Assembly: GCA_016713365.1 (NCBI GenBank)
Contig: JADJPG010000025.1
Location: 1-64,000, forward strand
DNA length: 64,000 bases
Direction: 5' to 3'
Source: Verrucomicrobiota bacterium
GTDB lineage: Bacteria > Verrucomicrobiota > Verrucomicrobiia > Limisphaerales > JADJPG01
Shown: one piece after another, positions 36,556-43,924 of the stretch
How the letters are laid out: each line of letters starts with the position of its first letter
How positions within the stretch are numbered: position 1 is the first letter of the stretch
The notes under the pieces: model-generated
Seen by the model: only the letters and a program-made list of their open reading frames with translations
What the model was told of the DNA's origin: nothing
The model's database searches: none
Program-made: the position numbers and the translations under genes

Positions 36556-37197
36556 ATGACACTGACTAGTCTGAAACAAATCTTCGCATGGAGCGCGCTG
36601 GTGGTGGTGATGTCGGCGTTCGCCGGTTGTTCCACCATTGATGGAAGTGGACAGTTTCCCCCGCCAATTTCCCCGGCCACGACGGGCGGGACGAACGGAG
36701 TGAGTGCTGACGTCGATCAGTTCTCCCGTCTTCGCGTTGGCGATCTTATCATGATCAGCTTCAGTGACATTGAGAAGCCGCCGCAGAAGCAGGAAGTCAA
36801 CATCCCGGACTCCGGTGTGATCACCCTGCCGTTCAACGTGCATGTCAAAGCGGATGGAAAAACCACGACGGAACTGGAAAAGGACATTCGCGATGCGTAC
36901 GTCCCGAGCCTGTTCGTGAATCTCACGGTCTCGGTTCGTGCTGATCAACGATTCTACTATGTCGACGGCGAAGTTCGGACACCAAGAGCATGGCTTTACA
37001 CCGGCGAAACGACTGTCCTTCGTGCCGTTGCAAACGCCGGTGGATTCACCGATTTCGCCAACCGCAGCAAGATCGAACTACGTCGCCAGAATGGGCAGAG
37101 GTTCTTTGTGAACTACAAAAAGGCGTTGAAGGATCCCAAGCTCGATTTGCCCGTGTATCCCAACGACCACATCATCGTCGGCAAGAGTCGCTTCTAA
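36556..37197 (+). CDS. Wza-like polysaccharide export lipoprotein
   Basis: The ATG at 36556 gives 213 residues. The signal ends in the lipobox AFAGC, so the protein is an outer-membrane lipoprotein. The Poly_export domain follows (RLRVGDLIMISFSDIEKPPQ, SGVITLPFNVHVKADGKTTT), then an SLBB-like segment FYYVDGEVRTPRAWLYTGET. In the family, octamers form the periplasmic and outer-membrane channel for polysaccharide. It sits directly after the Wzc-like kinase and before an FHA gene that starts next to its stop codon. Confidence 0.9.
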   Translation: MTLTSLKQIFAWSALVVVMSAFAGCSTIDGSGQFPPPISPATTGGTNGVSADVDQFSRLRVGDLIMISFSDIEKPPQKQEVNIPDSGVITLPFNVHVKADGKTTTELEKDIRDAYVPSLFVNLTVSVRADQRFYYVDGEVRTPRAWLYTGETTVLRAVANAGGFTDFANRSKIELRRQNGQRFFVNYKKALKDPKLDLPVYPNDHIIVGKSRF

Positions 37198-37587
37198 GTG
37201 GTTCAACTCGACATTCTTTCCGGAAGCAAGGCGGGCCATCGCACGGTGGTCCGCCAGTTTCCTTTCAGCCTCGGACGTTCAGCGCAGGCGCAACTCCGGG
37301 TTGAAGACTCCGGAGTCTGGGATCATCATCTCGAACTCGCTCTCCTTCCCGGCGAAGGCTTCGTTTTGAAGTCTTCCAGCGCGGGCGCAACGCTCCTAAA
37401 CGGAGAACAAATTCAAAGTGTCTTGCTTCGCAATGGCGATTTGGTCGAAGCAGGATCGGTGAAAATGCGTTTCGGTTTCAGCCCTATCAGCCAGTCGACA
37501 CTCCGCGTCCGTGAAGTCGCCACCTGGCTGGCGCTCGCCGCCCTCTGCTTCGTCCAAGTCGCGCTGATCTACTGGCTGACCGATTGA
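37198..37587 (+). CDS. FHA-domain protein with a C-terminal membrane helix
   Basis: A GTG start adjoins the Wza-like stop with no gap. The 129 residues contain an FHA domain (FPFSLGRSAQAQLRV, then VWDHHLELAL and TLLNGEQIQSVLLRNGD) and end in a transmembrane helix (LALAALCFVQVALIYWL). FHA domains bind phosphothreonine. Tail-anchored FHA in an export operon suggests phospho-dependent control near the export site. That role is inferred; the domain call is solid. Confidence 0.88.
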   Translation: MVQLDILSGSKAGHRTVVRQFPFSLGRSAQAQLRVEDSGVWDHHLELALLPGEGFVLKSSSAGATLLNGEQIQSVLLRNGDLVEAGSVKMRFGFSPISQSTLRVREVATWLALAALCFVQVALIYWLTD

Positions 37588-37590
37588 CCG

Positions 37591-39144
37591 TCAGTGACGG
37601 AAATGCCTCAAGCCGGTGAACACCATCGCGATGTTGTGCTCGTTCGCGGCCGCGATGACCTCCTCATCCCGCATCGAACCGCCCGGCTGAATCGCCGCCG
37701 TCGCACCCGCCTTCGCCGCCGCCACCAATCCGTCCGCGAACGGGAAGAACGCATCGCTGCACACCACGCTGCCGTTGAGCGACAATCCGGCTTCACCCGC
37801 CTTCCAAACGGCGATACGACTCGAATCCACGCGGCTCATCTGGCCGGCACCAATGCCCAGCGTGCGACCTGCGCCCGCGTAGACAATCGCGTTCGATTTC
37901 ACGTGCTTCACCACGCGCCAGCCGAAGAGCATCGCGTCCATCTCAGCCGCGGTCGGTTGGCGTTTTGTCACCACCTTTACATCAGCCGCGGTCACGCGAC
38001 GCACATCGCGTTCCTGGGCGAGGAACGAGTCCGCGCCGACACTGCGCACATCGAGTGAGCCCGGCGTCACCGGATTCTTCAGCACCTTCAGAAGGCGCAG
38101 ATTCTTCTTCTTCTGCAACAGCGCTGCCGCTTCCGGGGTGAAATCCGGCGCGATGATTACTTCGCTGAAGATCTCCGCGATGGCCTCCGCACACGCGAGG
38201 TCAAGCGGTTGGTTCACCGCGATAATGCCACCGAACGGCGCCTGCTTGTCCGTCGCGTACGCGTTATCCCACGCCTCACGCAGGTTGCCGCCCTGGCCGA
38301 CACCGCACGGATTCGTGTGCTTGAGAATGGCCAGCGTCGGGCGTTCGCCGTCGAACTCCGCGATCAGATTCGCCGCCGCCGTGAGATCGAGAATGTTGTT
38401 ATACGACAGCTCCTTTCCGTGGAGCTGCTTGAAGTAATCAGCGAAGCCGCCGTAGAGCGCCGCCTTCTGGTGCGGGTTCTCACCGTAGCGCAACGGTTGC
38501 GCGAGCTTCGCCTGAATGCCGAGCGCAGGCGGCAGCGAGGGCGCACCCTCAACCGCGAACACCTTCGCCAGGTGCGAGGCAATCGCTGCGTCGTAGGCAG
38601 ACGTGCGGGCGTAAACCTTCGCGGCGAGCTTGCGTCGCAGTTCCAGCGTCGTGTCTCCATTGGACTGCACCAGCGCGGCCACTTCGGCGTAGTCCGCCGG
38701 ATCGACGATCACCGTAACGCTGTCGTGATTCTTCGCGGCGCTGCGGAGCATCGACGGCCCGCCGATGTCGATGTTCTCGATCGCGTCGTGCAGCGTGACG
38801 TTCGGCTTCGCGATGGTCTGTTCGAACGGGTAGAGGTTCACCACCACAAGGTCGATCGGCGGAATGCCATGCTTGGCGACCGCGGCCTCGTGCTCGGCGT
38901 TGCCGCGGATGTGCAGCAAGCCACCGTGCACTTTCGGATGGAGCGTCTTCACGCGTCCGTCGAGCATTTCGGGAAAGCCGGTGTAGTCGCCGAGCTCAAT
39001 GACCTTGAGGCCGGCCTCGCGCAGGGCCTTGGCCGTGCCGCCGGTGGAGATGAGCTCCACGCCGGCCTGGGTGAGCGTTTGGGCGAAGGGAACCAGGCCC
39101 GACTTGTCGAAAACGGAGAGCAGCGCGCGTTGAATCTTTGCCAT
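37591..39144 (-). CDS. purH: Bifunctional AICAR transformylase/IMP cyclohydrolase
   Basis: PurH carries out the last two steps of IMP synthesis in the cytoplasm. The start at 39144 gives 517 residues beginning MAKIQRALLSVFDKSGLVPF. The N-terminal cyclohydrolase (MGS-like) domain has ISTGGTAKALREAG and EMLDGRVKTLHPKVHGGLL. The C-terminal transformylase has LSYNNILDLTAAANL, TLAILKHTNPCGVG with the catalytic Lys and His, and FFPFADGLVAAA. The 3' end converges on the FHA gene with three bases between them. Confidence 0.97.
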   Translation of the reverse strand: MAKIQRALLSVFDKSGLVPFAQTLTQAGVELISTGGTAKALREAGLKVIELGDYTGFPEMLDGRVKTLHPKVHGGLLHIRGNAEHEAAVAKHGIPPIDLVVVNLYPFEQTIAKPNVTLHDAIENIDIGGPSMLRSAAKNHDSVTVIVDPADYAEVAALVQSNGDTTLELRRKLAAKVYARTSAYDAAIASHLAKVFAVEGAPSLPPALGIQAKLAQPLRYGENPHQKAALYGGFADYFKQLHGKELSYNNILDLTAAANLIAEFDGERPTLAILKHTNPCGVGQGGNLREAWDNAYATDKQAPFGGIIAVNQPLDLACAEAIAEIFSEVIIAPDFTPEAAALLQKKKNLRLLKVLKNPVTPGSLDVRSVGADSFLAQERDVRRVTAADVKVVTKRQPTAAEMDAMLFGWRVVKHVKSNAIVYAGAGRTLGIGAGQMSRVDSSRIAVWKAGEAGLSLNGSVVCSDAFFPFADGLVAAAKAGATAAIQPGGSMRDEEVIAAANEHNIAMVFTGLRHFRH

Positions 39145-39257
39145 AAAAGAGACGGAGAAAATCTCCACCACACGCCGCCACGTCAATGGAAGAATCTGTG
39201 AGAAACACCGGGTTGTGGGGTAGGCTCAGTCTGGCACATCGGATTGTCTTTCTTGGC

Positions 39258-39475
39258 CTCACCCCTCACCCCGGCCCTCTCCCCTTTGAGAGGAGAGGGG
39301 GCGCGGCAGGCGTCTTTGGTCAACGTATCGCCTGCTACCGCGCACGATACGTTTGGGACTCGATGCAGAGGACTGAGACGCTTAGGTCGCGGCGATGCCT
39401 GACTTGGTATCGATACGCGTTCGTCGCGAGCTCCCTCGCCCCTCAATGGGGAGAGGGCCGGGGTGAGGGGTGAGT
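39258..39475. repeat. MITE-like inverted-repeat element, copy A
   Basis: About 218 bases bounded by inverted ends CTCACCCCTCACCCCGG and its complement, with internal hairpins around CTCTCCCC/GGGGAGAG. It fills most of the gap between purH and the DUF1501 gene. Copy B at 43064-43318 shares the ends and parts of the interior. No open frame inside is convincing. Confidence 0.8.
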
Positions 39476-39534
39476 GTGGAAGAACGGCGTCCCAAAAGTG
39501 AGAATGAGACGCGCCCTGAATAGCTCGGGCGCGT

Positions 39535-40968
39535 TTAACTCACCACCGCTTTCACCAAGTTTCCGTGGATGTCCGTCAGGCGATACCGCCGGCCCTGGTG
39601 CTTGAAGGTCAGCTTCTCGTGATCGATGCCGAGCTGGTGCAGCACCGTCGCCTGGAAGTCGTGGACGTGAACCGGATCAATCACCGCGTTGTAGGAGAAA
39701 TCATCCGTCTCGCCGTAGCTCATGCCCGGCTTGAAGCCGCCACCCGCCATCCACATCGTAAAACAACGCGGATGATGATCGCGCCCGTAATCGTCCTTGG
39801 TCAGCTTGCCCTGCGAATACGCCGTGCGCCCGAACTCGCCGCCCCAGACCACGATCGTGTCATCGAGCAGCCCGCGTGACTTCAAGTCCGTCACCAGCGC
39901 AGCGCACGCCTGATCCGTCTTCGCGCACTCGTTGCGAATGCTGCGCGGCAGACCGCCGTGATGATCCCAGCCTTGATGATAAAGCTGGATGAACCGCACG
40001 TTGCGCTCCGCCATGCGCCGCGCGAGCAGACAGTTCGCCGCGAACGTGCCGGGCTTGCGCGCGTCCGTCCCGTAAAGCTCGAATGTCGCGTCCGATTCCT
40101 TCGAGACATCCATCACGTCCGGCACCGACGTCTGCATCCGGTAGGCCATCTCGTACTGCGCCACGCGCGCGTTGATGTCCGGATCGCCGAGGTCGTTGTA
40201 TTGCAGCTCGTGCAACTCCGCGAGCCGATCGAGCAGCTTGCGTCGGCTCTCCGCCGTCACGCCGTTCGGATTGTTCAGGAAGAGCACCGGGTCCTTGCCC
40301 GAGCGGAACTGCACGCCCTGATGCAGCGAGGAGAGAAAACCATTTCCCCACAAGCGCGAGTAGAGCGGCTGGTCGCGATTCGCGTTCCGCGACACCAGCA
40401 CCACGAACGCCGGCAAGTTGTCATTCGCGCTGCCGAGACCGTAGCTCAGCCACGCGCCCATCGACGGACGCCCGGCAATCTGCGAGCCGGTCTGGAAGAA
40501 CGTGATGGCCGGGTCGTGGTTGATGGCCTCGGTGTGCAACGATTTGATGAAGCACAGGTCATCGACGATCTTTGCCGTGTGCGGCAGCAACTCGCTCACC
40601 CACGCGCCGCTCCGGCCGTGCTGCTGGAACTTGAACGCCGACCCCGCCAGCGGCAGCGACGATTGGTTGCCCGACATGCCCGTGAGCCGCTGCCCCATGC
40701 GCACGGACGCCGGCAGCTCCTGACCGTTCAACTCGTTCAGCTTCGGCTTGTAGTCGAAGAGATCCATCTGCGACGGCCCGCCGCTCATGAAGAGATAGAT
40801 CACGCGCTTGGCCTTCGGCGCGAAGTTGGGGAAGCCGGGCAGCCCCTGATACGGATTCGCGCTCGCGACCGCCGTGCGCGCCGCCTGAGCAGCGGGGTTG
40901 AACAGACCCGCCAGCGCCACGCCGCCCAACCCGAGGGCGAAGCGCCCAAAGAAATCGCGGCGGTTCAT
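39535..40968 (-). CDS. DUF1501 domain-containing Tat-exported protein
   Basis: The start at 40968 gives 477 residues beginning MNRRDFFGRFALGLGGVALA, a twin-arginine signal. The body is the DUF1501 (alkaline-phosphatase-like/sulfatase-like) fold with KRVIYLFMSGGPSQMDLFDY near the start, RFIQLYHQGWDHHGGLP and TIVVWGGEFGRTAYS. These proteins are abundant in Planctomycetes and Verrucomicrobia. They are usually coded next to DUF1549/DUF1553 proteins. Function is unknown but probably periplasmic. Here its usual partner lies about 3 kb upstream, beyond a block of repeats and small genes. Confidence 0.92.
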   Translation of the reverse strand: MNRRDFFGRFALGLGGVALAGLFNPAAQAARTAVASANPYQGLPGFPNFAPKAKRVIYLFMSGGPSQMDLFDYKPKLNELNGQELPASVRMGQRLTGMSGNQSSLPLAGSAFKFQQHGRSGAWVSELLPHTAKIVDDLCFIKSLHTEAINHDPAITFFQTGSQIAGRPSMGAWLSYGLGSANDNLPAFVVLVSRNANRDQPLYSRLWGNGFLSSLHQGVQFRSGKDPVLFLNNPNGVTAESRRKLLDRLAELHELQYNDLGDPDINARVAQYEMAYRMQTSVPDVMDVSKESDATFELYGTDARKPGTFAANCLLARRMAERNVRFIQLYHQGWDHHGGLPRSIRNECAKTDQACAALVTDLKSRGLLDDTIVVWGGEFGRTAYSQGKLTKDDYGRDHHPRCFTMWMAGGGFKPGMSYGETDDFSYNAVIDPVHVHDFQATVLHQLGIDHEKLTFKHQGRRYRLTDIHGNLVKAVVS

Positions 40969-41030
40969 GCCGAAGTTGAGGTGGTTATTCTTAGGCTGTG
41001 TGAATGGGAACAAAAAAAATAGGGGTGGTT

Positions 41031-41081
41031 GGGGGGGGGATTTCTTTGCCTGGGAAGGGGGGGGGGGGGGGGGGGGGGGGG
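41031..41081. repeat. Poly-G tracts upstream of the DUF1501 gene
   Basis: A run of 9 G (41031-41039) and one of 25 G (41057-41081), separated by 17 bases. They lie 60-115 bases upstream of the DUF1501 start, on the minus strand as C runs. Tracts of this size vary in length by slippage and are also where sequencing and assembly fail. Confidence 0.8.
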
Positions 41082-41131
41082 AATTGGAAGCGGCACAACT
41101 TTCGTCGTCAGTCGAATGGACCTGACCGCAA

Positions 41132-41826
41132 TCAATTGAAACCCCCCCGGGAACAACGAACAAAAAGTTCATCTCTTCCTTTGACCTTATCCGGCTTGCA
41201 CCGTTCAGGAGTGGTTGTGAGGCGATATTCATTCTCGTATCGCCAAATGACATTCTTCGTACCGATCGACATGAACATCGCTGAGCAAAATGTTGAATCT
41301 TCCGGATCACCGATATAGTCCGCTCTAACTCGGTCGGGAGAGTATGTCACCGAATCAATTCTGTACACGTTCGTCGGTGAACTTGGGATCTTAAATCCGA
41401 TCCGATGGCCTCTATGTTTATCTGCGTAATGTGACCAAAGTAAGATTTCTTCTTCACTACGGGTTTGGTCAGATGAAAAGCAGACAAGTCGGAGGGTGGC
41501 GTCAGCGTTGGAAAGTCGCCCGTTCAAACCGTGCTCCACGATTTCGGACTGTTTCGAGACAAAGCTTCTACGACGTGAGGCTGAGTGATCCCAGACAGAA
41601 GCTGCGCTAGGCTATCCTTTGTAATTGTGGCTTTCAGCCTCTGGTGGAAAGCGGGATCTCTCAACCGATTGTTGATTATCCAAGCGGCGTCAGTTGTGGT
41701 CAGTTCGCGGTTCGATTGATAGAGGAGCTCAAAAGGGTCATTGAGGTCGCTTACTCGCGCCGTCTTCAGACGTGCCTCATCCAGCGATTCGTAGGCGTGA
41801 GAACCAAGATAGCGATACAAGATCAT
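41132..41826 (-). CDS. DUF2971-like protein (interrupted by a frameshift)
   Basis: The N-terminal part, from the ATG at 41826, begins MILYRYLGSHAYESLDEARL with LNDPFELLYQ, the start of DUF2971 proteins. Its frame fails near 41557. In the other frame the sequence continues SEIVEHGLNGRLSNADATLR and LLWSHYADKHRGHRIGFKI, the second half of DUF2971, to 41132. Together they make about 230 residues. One missing base near 41557 explains it. DUF2971 function is not settled; such proteins often occur in accessory, defence-like islands. Confidence 0.72.
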
Positions 41827-41907
41827 GAGAGACTGGGAATGGTGGATGGTTTCGTACTTCCTAATCTTCGTGTGCGCTTAGGCCTGAAAGGCCGTCATGA
41901 TGATGTA

Positions 41908-42429
41908 TCATTTCATCGAAGGAAAAATCTTCGGTATAAATTTCCAGAAAATAATGTAGTAAACGATGGGAGATAAGCACAAGTACATGATGGCAGAAAC
42001 GCCGCCCAATCGCTTACCCATAACGGCGACCAACACCGCAGACACAAGGGGAAGTGTGTATATGCTCATCAGGTATGCGACGATAGGACAGATCGCTCCG
42101 TAGATGATAATGCGACAGAAAGTATAAAATGACGACCATCCGCCACCTCTCCTTTCGACGATCGGCAAGTCCGTTGTTGATGTTGGCCACTTAGAACCGA
42201 CTGGCGTTAGTTGTTCGGCTTTCTTGAAAGCATTCTCCTTTCGAATTCGAGTTATCTCCTGGGCGACAGACTGGCTCTGCGGCGCTACGGAATTGATCGC
42301 GATGCTAGAGCTCTCGGGGGCTCCGATGCGATCGATCACCGTCTTCTCAGAGGCATTCTGCCTGTCGTCGCATTCCAAATCCACTTGGATGCAAACCTCC
42401 TCAAAAACCTCTTTTGCTTGAAACAGCAA
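41908..42429 (-). CDS. Membrane protein of unknown function, in frame with the T5orf172 fragment upstream
   Basis: The 173-residue frame begins at a TTG. It has a charged first half (AKEVFEEVCIQVDLECDDR) and, from about residue 100, three hydrophobic segments (RIIIYGAICPIVAYLMSIYT, LPLVSAVLVAVMG, IMYLCLSPIVYYIIFWKFI). It is in the same frame as the T5orf172-like ORF at 42457-42633, separated only by one TGA and nine sense codons. The two may be one gene broken by a stop. Codon use and AT content differ from the surrounding core genes, which suggests transfer. Confidence 0.55.
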   Translation of the reverse strand: MLFQAKEVFEEVCIQVDLECDDRQNASEKTVIDRIGAPESSSIAINSVAPQSQSVAQEITRIRKENAFKKAEQLTPVGSKWPTSTTDLPIVERRGGGWSSFYTFCRIIIYGAICPIVAYLMSIYTLPLVSAVLVAVMGKRLGGVSAIMYLCLSPIVYYIIFWKFIPKIFPSMK

Positions 42430-42456
42430 CCCCCAGCCCGCGGCGCGCGCCGGGCC

Positions 42457-42633
42457 TCAAAAGTTGTCAGAATGCGCCGTAGGCACCTCAAACTTCGCGG
42501 GGACGCCGGTAGCGTTCTGGTAAATCTCCCAAGCTCGGTCACCAGGGGAACGAATGGTGTGTCCGATCTTGAAGATGTCATCCTTGAATACGGGATTACT
42601 CAAAATATAGACGTAGCCAGGGTACGTCTTCAT
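42457..42633 (-). CDS. Truncated T5orf172/GIY-YIG-like domain protein
   Basis: A 58-residue ORF starting MKTYPGYVYILSNPVF and continuing KIGHTIRSPGDRAWEIYQ and TGVPAKFEV. This is the start of the T5orf172 domain (GIY-YIG nuclease relatives, often phage or accessory). The usual second half, with a glutamate-rich helix and an R-x-NxxREFF motif, is missing after the TGA at 42457. It is probably a damaged gene whose 3' part is the membrane ORF at 41908-42429. Confidence 0.6.
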   Translation of the reverse strand: MKTYPGYVYILSNPVFKDDIFKIGHTIRSPGDRAWEIYQNATGVPAKFEVPTAHSDNF

Positions 42634-42649
42634 CGAGGTGGTTGCGCTA

Positions 42650-42930
42650 AATGAGTTGTGTCGCCCTTACAGGGCTCACGCTTCTCCGCGGCCCCGAACT
42701 CGGGGCGTTGCGCTGGGTTATCATTTCGCGCCCGCTCGGGGCTGGGGAATTCCTCATCGCGGAGCGATGGGGTGAGGGTAGCCGTGGGCTTCAGCCCACG
42801 GTAAGGCGCCGAACCACACCCGCGTCGCGTAGCGACGCCACCGAATCTCACGTCCTCCACCGTGGGTTCAAACCCACGGCTACCGTCGGTGCCTCGCTCC
42901 GCGAGGCGGGCGGAAATAGTTGAACAGCAC
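42650..42930. repeat. Cluster of REP-like palindromes
   Basis: About 280 bases holding at least six short hairpins: GCCCTTACAGGGC, CCCCGAACTCGGGG, CCGTGGGCTTCAGCCCACGG, GCGTCGCGTAGCGACGC, CCGTGGGTTCAAACCCACGG and CCTCGCTCCGCGAGG. The two CCGTGGG units are inverted copies of each other. No open frame is credible. The pattern matches REP/BIME clusters mobilised by Y1 transposases. Confidence 0.75.
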
Positions 42931-43063
42931 TTCATCGTATGGTCGGAAGTTCAGACGGTGAACCTGCTCTGTTCATTGCAGAAATATCCGGACTCCGCCG
43001 TTCGCAAGCAAGCCCACCGTTCCTGGTCTCTGCGTTTCGGTGGCGGGTTGGCGTGTCGTCGTT

Positions 43064-43318
43064 CTCACCCCTCACCCCGGCCCTCCCGAGGGGAGGGGGC
43101 GGAGGGGGGGCGTCTTTGTTGGTTCATCGTTCAGTGCCGCGCTCGTTGCATTTTGCTTCGCTGTGAATTTCGTATCGGTGTGCAAAACCCGAAGCGCCAC
43201 GAACGCGGCGACGTATGTTCGATCCTCAACGCGGTCCCATCGCGAACTCCCTCTCCCCTCAACGGGCTGCGGGCTGGGGCGGGGGGGGACCGGGTCTCTG
43301 GCCGGGGTGAGGGGTGAG
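43064..43318. repeat. MITE-like inverted-repeat element, copy B
   Basis: About 255 bases with the same inverted ends as copy A (CTCACCCCTCACCCCGG and its complement). It shares the GGCGTCTTTG word at the left and CGCGA-CTCCCT at the right. Its right end lies 24 bases from the DUF559 gene. Confidence 0.75.
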
Positions 43319-43341
43319 GCGGTTCGGTGATCCCCATCTGC

Positions 43342-43740
43342 TCAACGCACCTTCGGCGGCATCCGATTCGGTCGCAGCGGCACCTTCGCATCCGGCGGAG
43401 GCAGCGGCCAGGTGCGCGACCGTGCTTCCGGCGTTACCGGCACGTTCTCCGGATGCGGCGCGCGTTCCTGCAACAGCAGCCACAAATTCTCTTTCACCAT
43501 TTCCGGTTGCTGGCGCACCTGCGAGTTCCAGAACCGTTTCGTCACGATGCCGCGTGAGAGCTGATACGCTTCCTTGGCTTCATCCCGCTGCTGCTGGTCG
43601 GGGAATCCATGTTGTCCACCGTCCAGTTCGAGCGAGAGCTTTGCCTCCGCGCAATAGAAGTCCAACGTGTAACGGCCGAGCGGATGTTCGCGACGGAACT
43701 TGTAGCCCGCGAAACGACGGTCGCGCAGCAACCGCCACAT
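43342..43740 (-). CDS. DUF559 (Vsr-like endonuclease fold) protein
   Basis: The ATG at 43740 gives 132 residues starting MWRLLRDRRFAGYKFRREHP. The family core is GRYTLDFYCAEAKLSLELDG, in which the Asp and Glu are the expected nuclease-like residues, followed by QHGFPDQQQRDE. Upstream codons QQLPEPQRR are in frame and family-like but have no start codon before a TGA, so the N-terminus may be clipped. DUF559 proteins resemble very-short-patch repair nucleases. The gene sits between repeat ends at 43318 and 43827. Confidence 0.78.
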   Translation of the reverse strand: MWRLLRDRRFAGYKFRREHPLGRYTLDFYCAEAKLSLELDGGQHGFPDQQQRDEAKEAYQLSRGIVTKRFWNSQVRQQPEMVKENLWLLLQERAPHPENVPVTPEARSRTWPLPPPDAKVPLRPNRMPPKVR

Positions 43741-43826
43741 CCTCCGCTGCGGCTCGGGCAGCTGTTGACGCAGGGCGCGGCGCGGTTGGTGGGATTCCTT
43801 CGAGGGGCGGAAGGTTCTGGTAGTTT

Positions 43827-43872
43827 CTCACCCCTCACCCCGGCCCTCTCCCCGTTGAGGGGAGAGGGAGCG
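43827..43872. repeat. Solo end of the MITE-like repeat family, copy C
   Basis: CTCACCCCTCACCCCGG followed by a CTCTCCCC-GTTG-AGGGGAGAG hairpin, as in copies A and B. There is no partner end nearby on its right. It flanks the DUF559 gene. Confidence 0.75.
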
Positions 43873-43924
43873 CGAACGACGGCTTCGGTCGAGGCATGGT
43901 CTTCACCGCGTTTGGAGTGTTCGC

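Noticed and set aside
38209..39201. A 330-residue open frame antisense to purH
   Set aside because: purH is unambiguous on the other strand; the antisense frame is a codon-bias shadow, Arg/Leu-rich, with no motifs.
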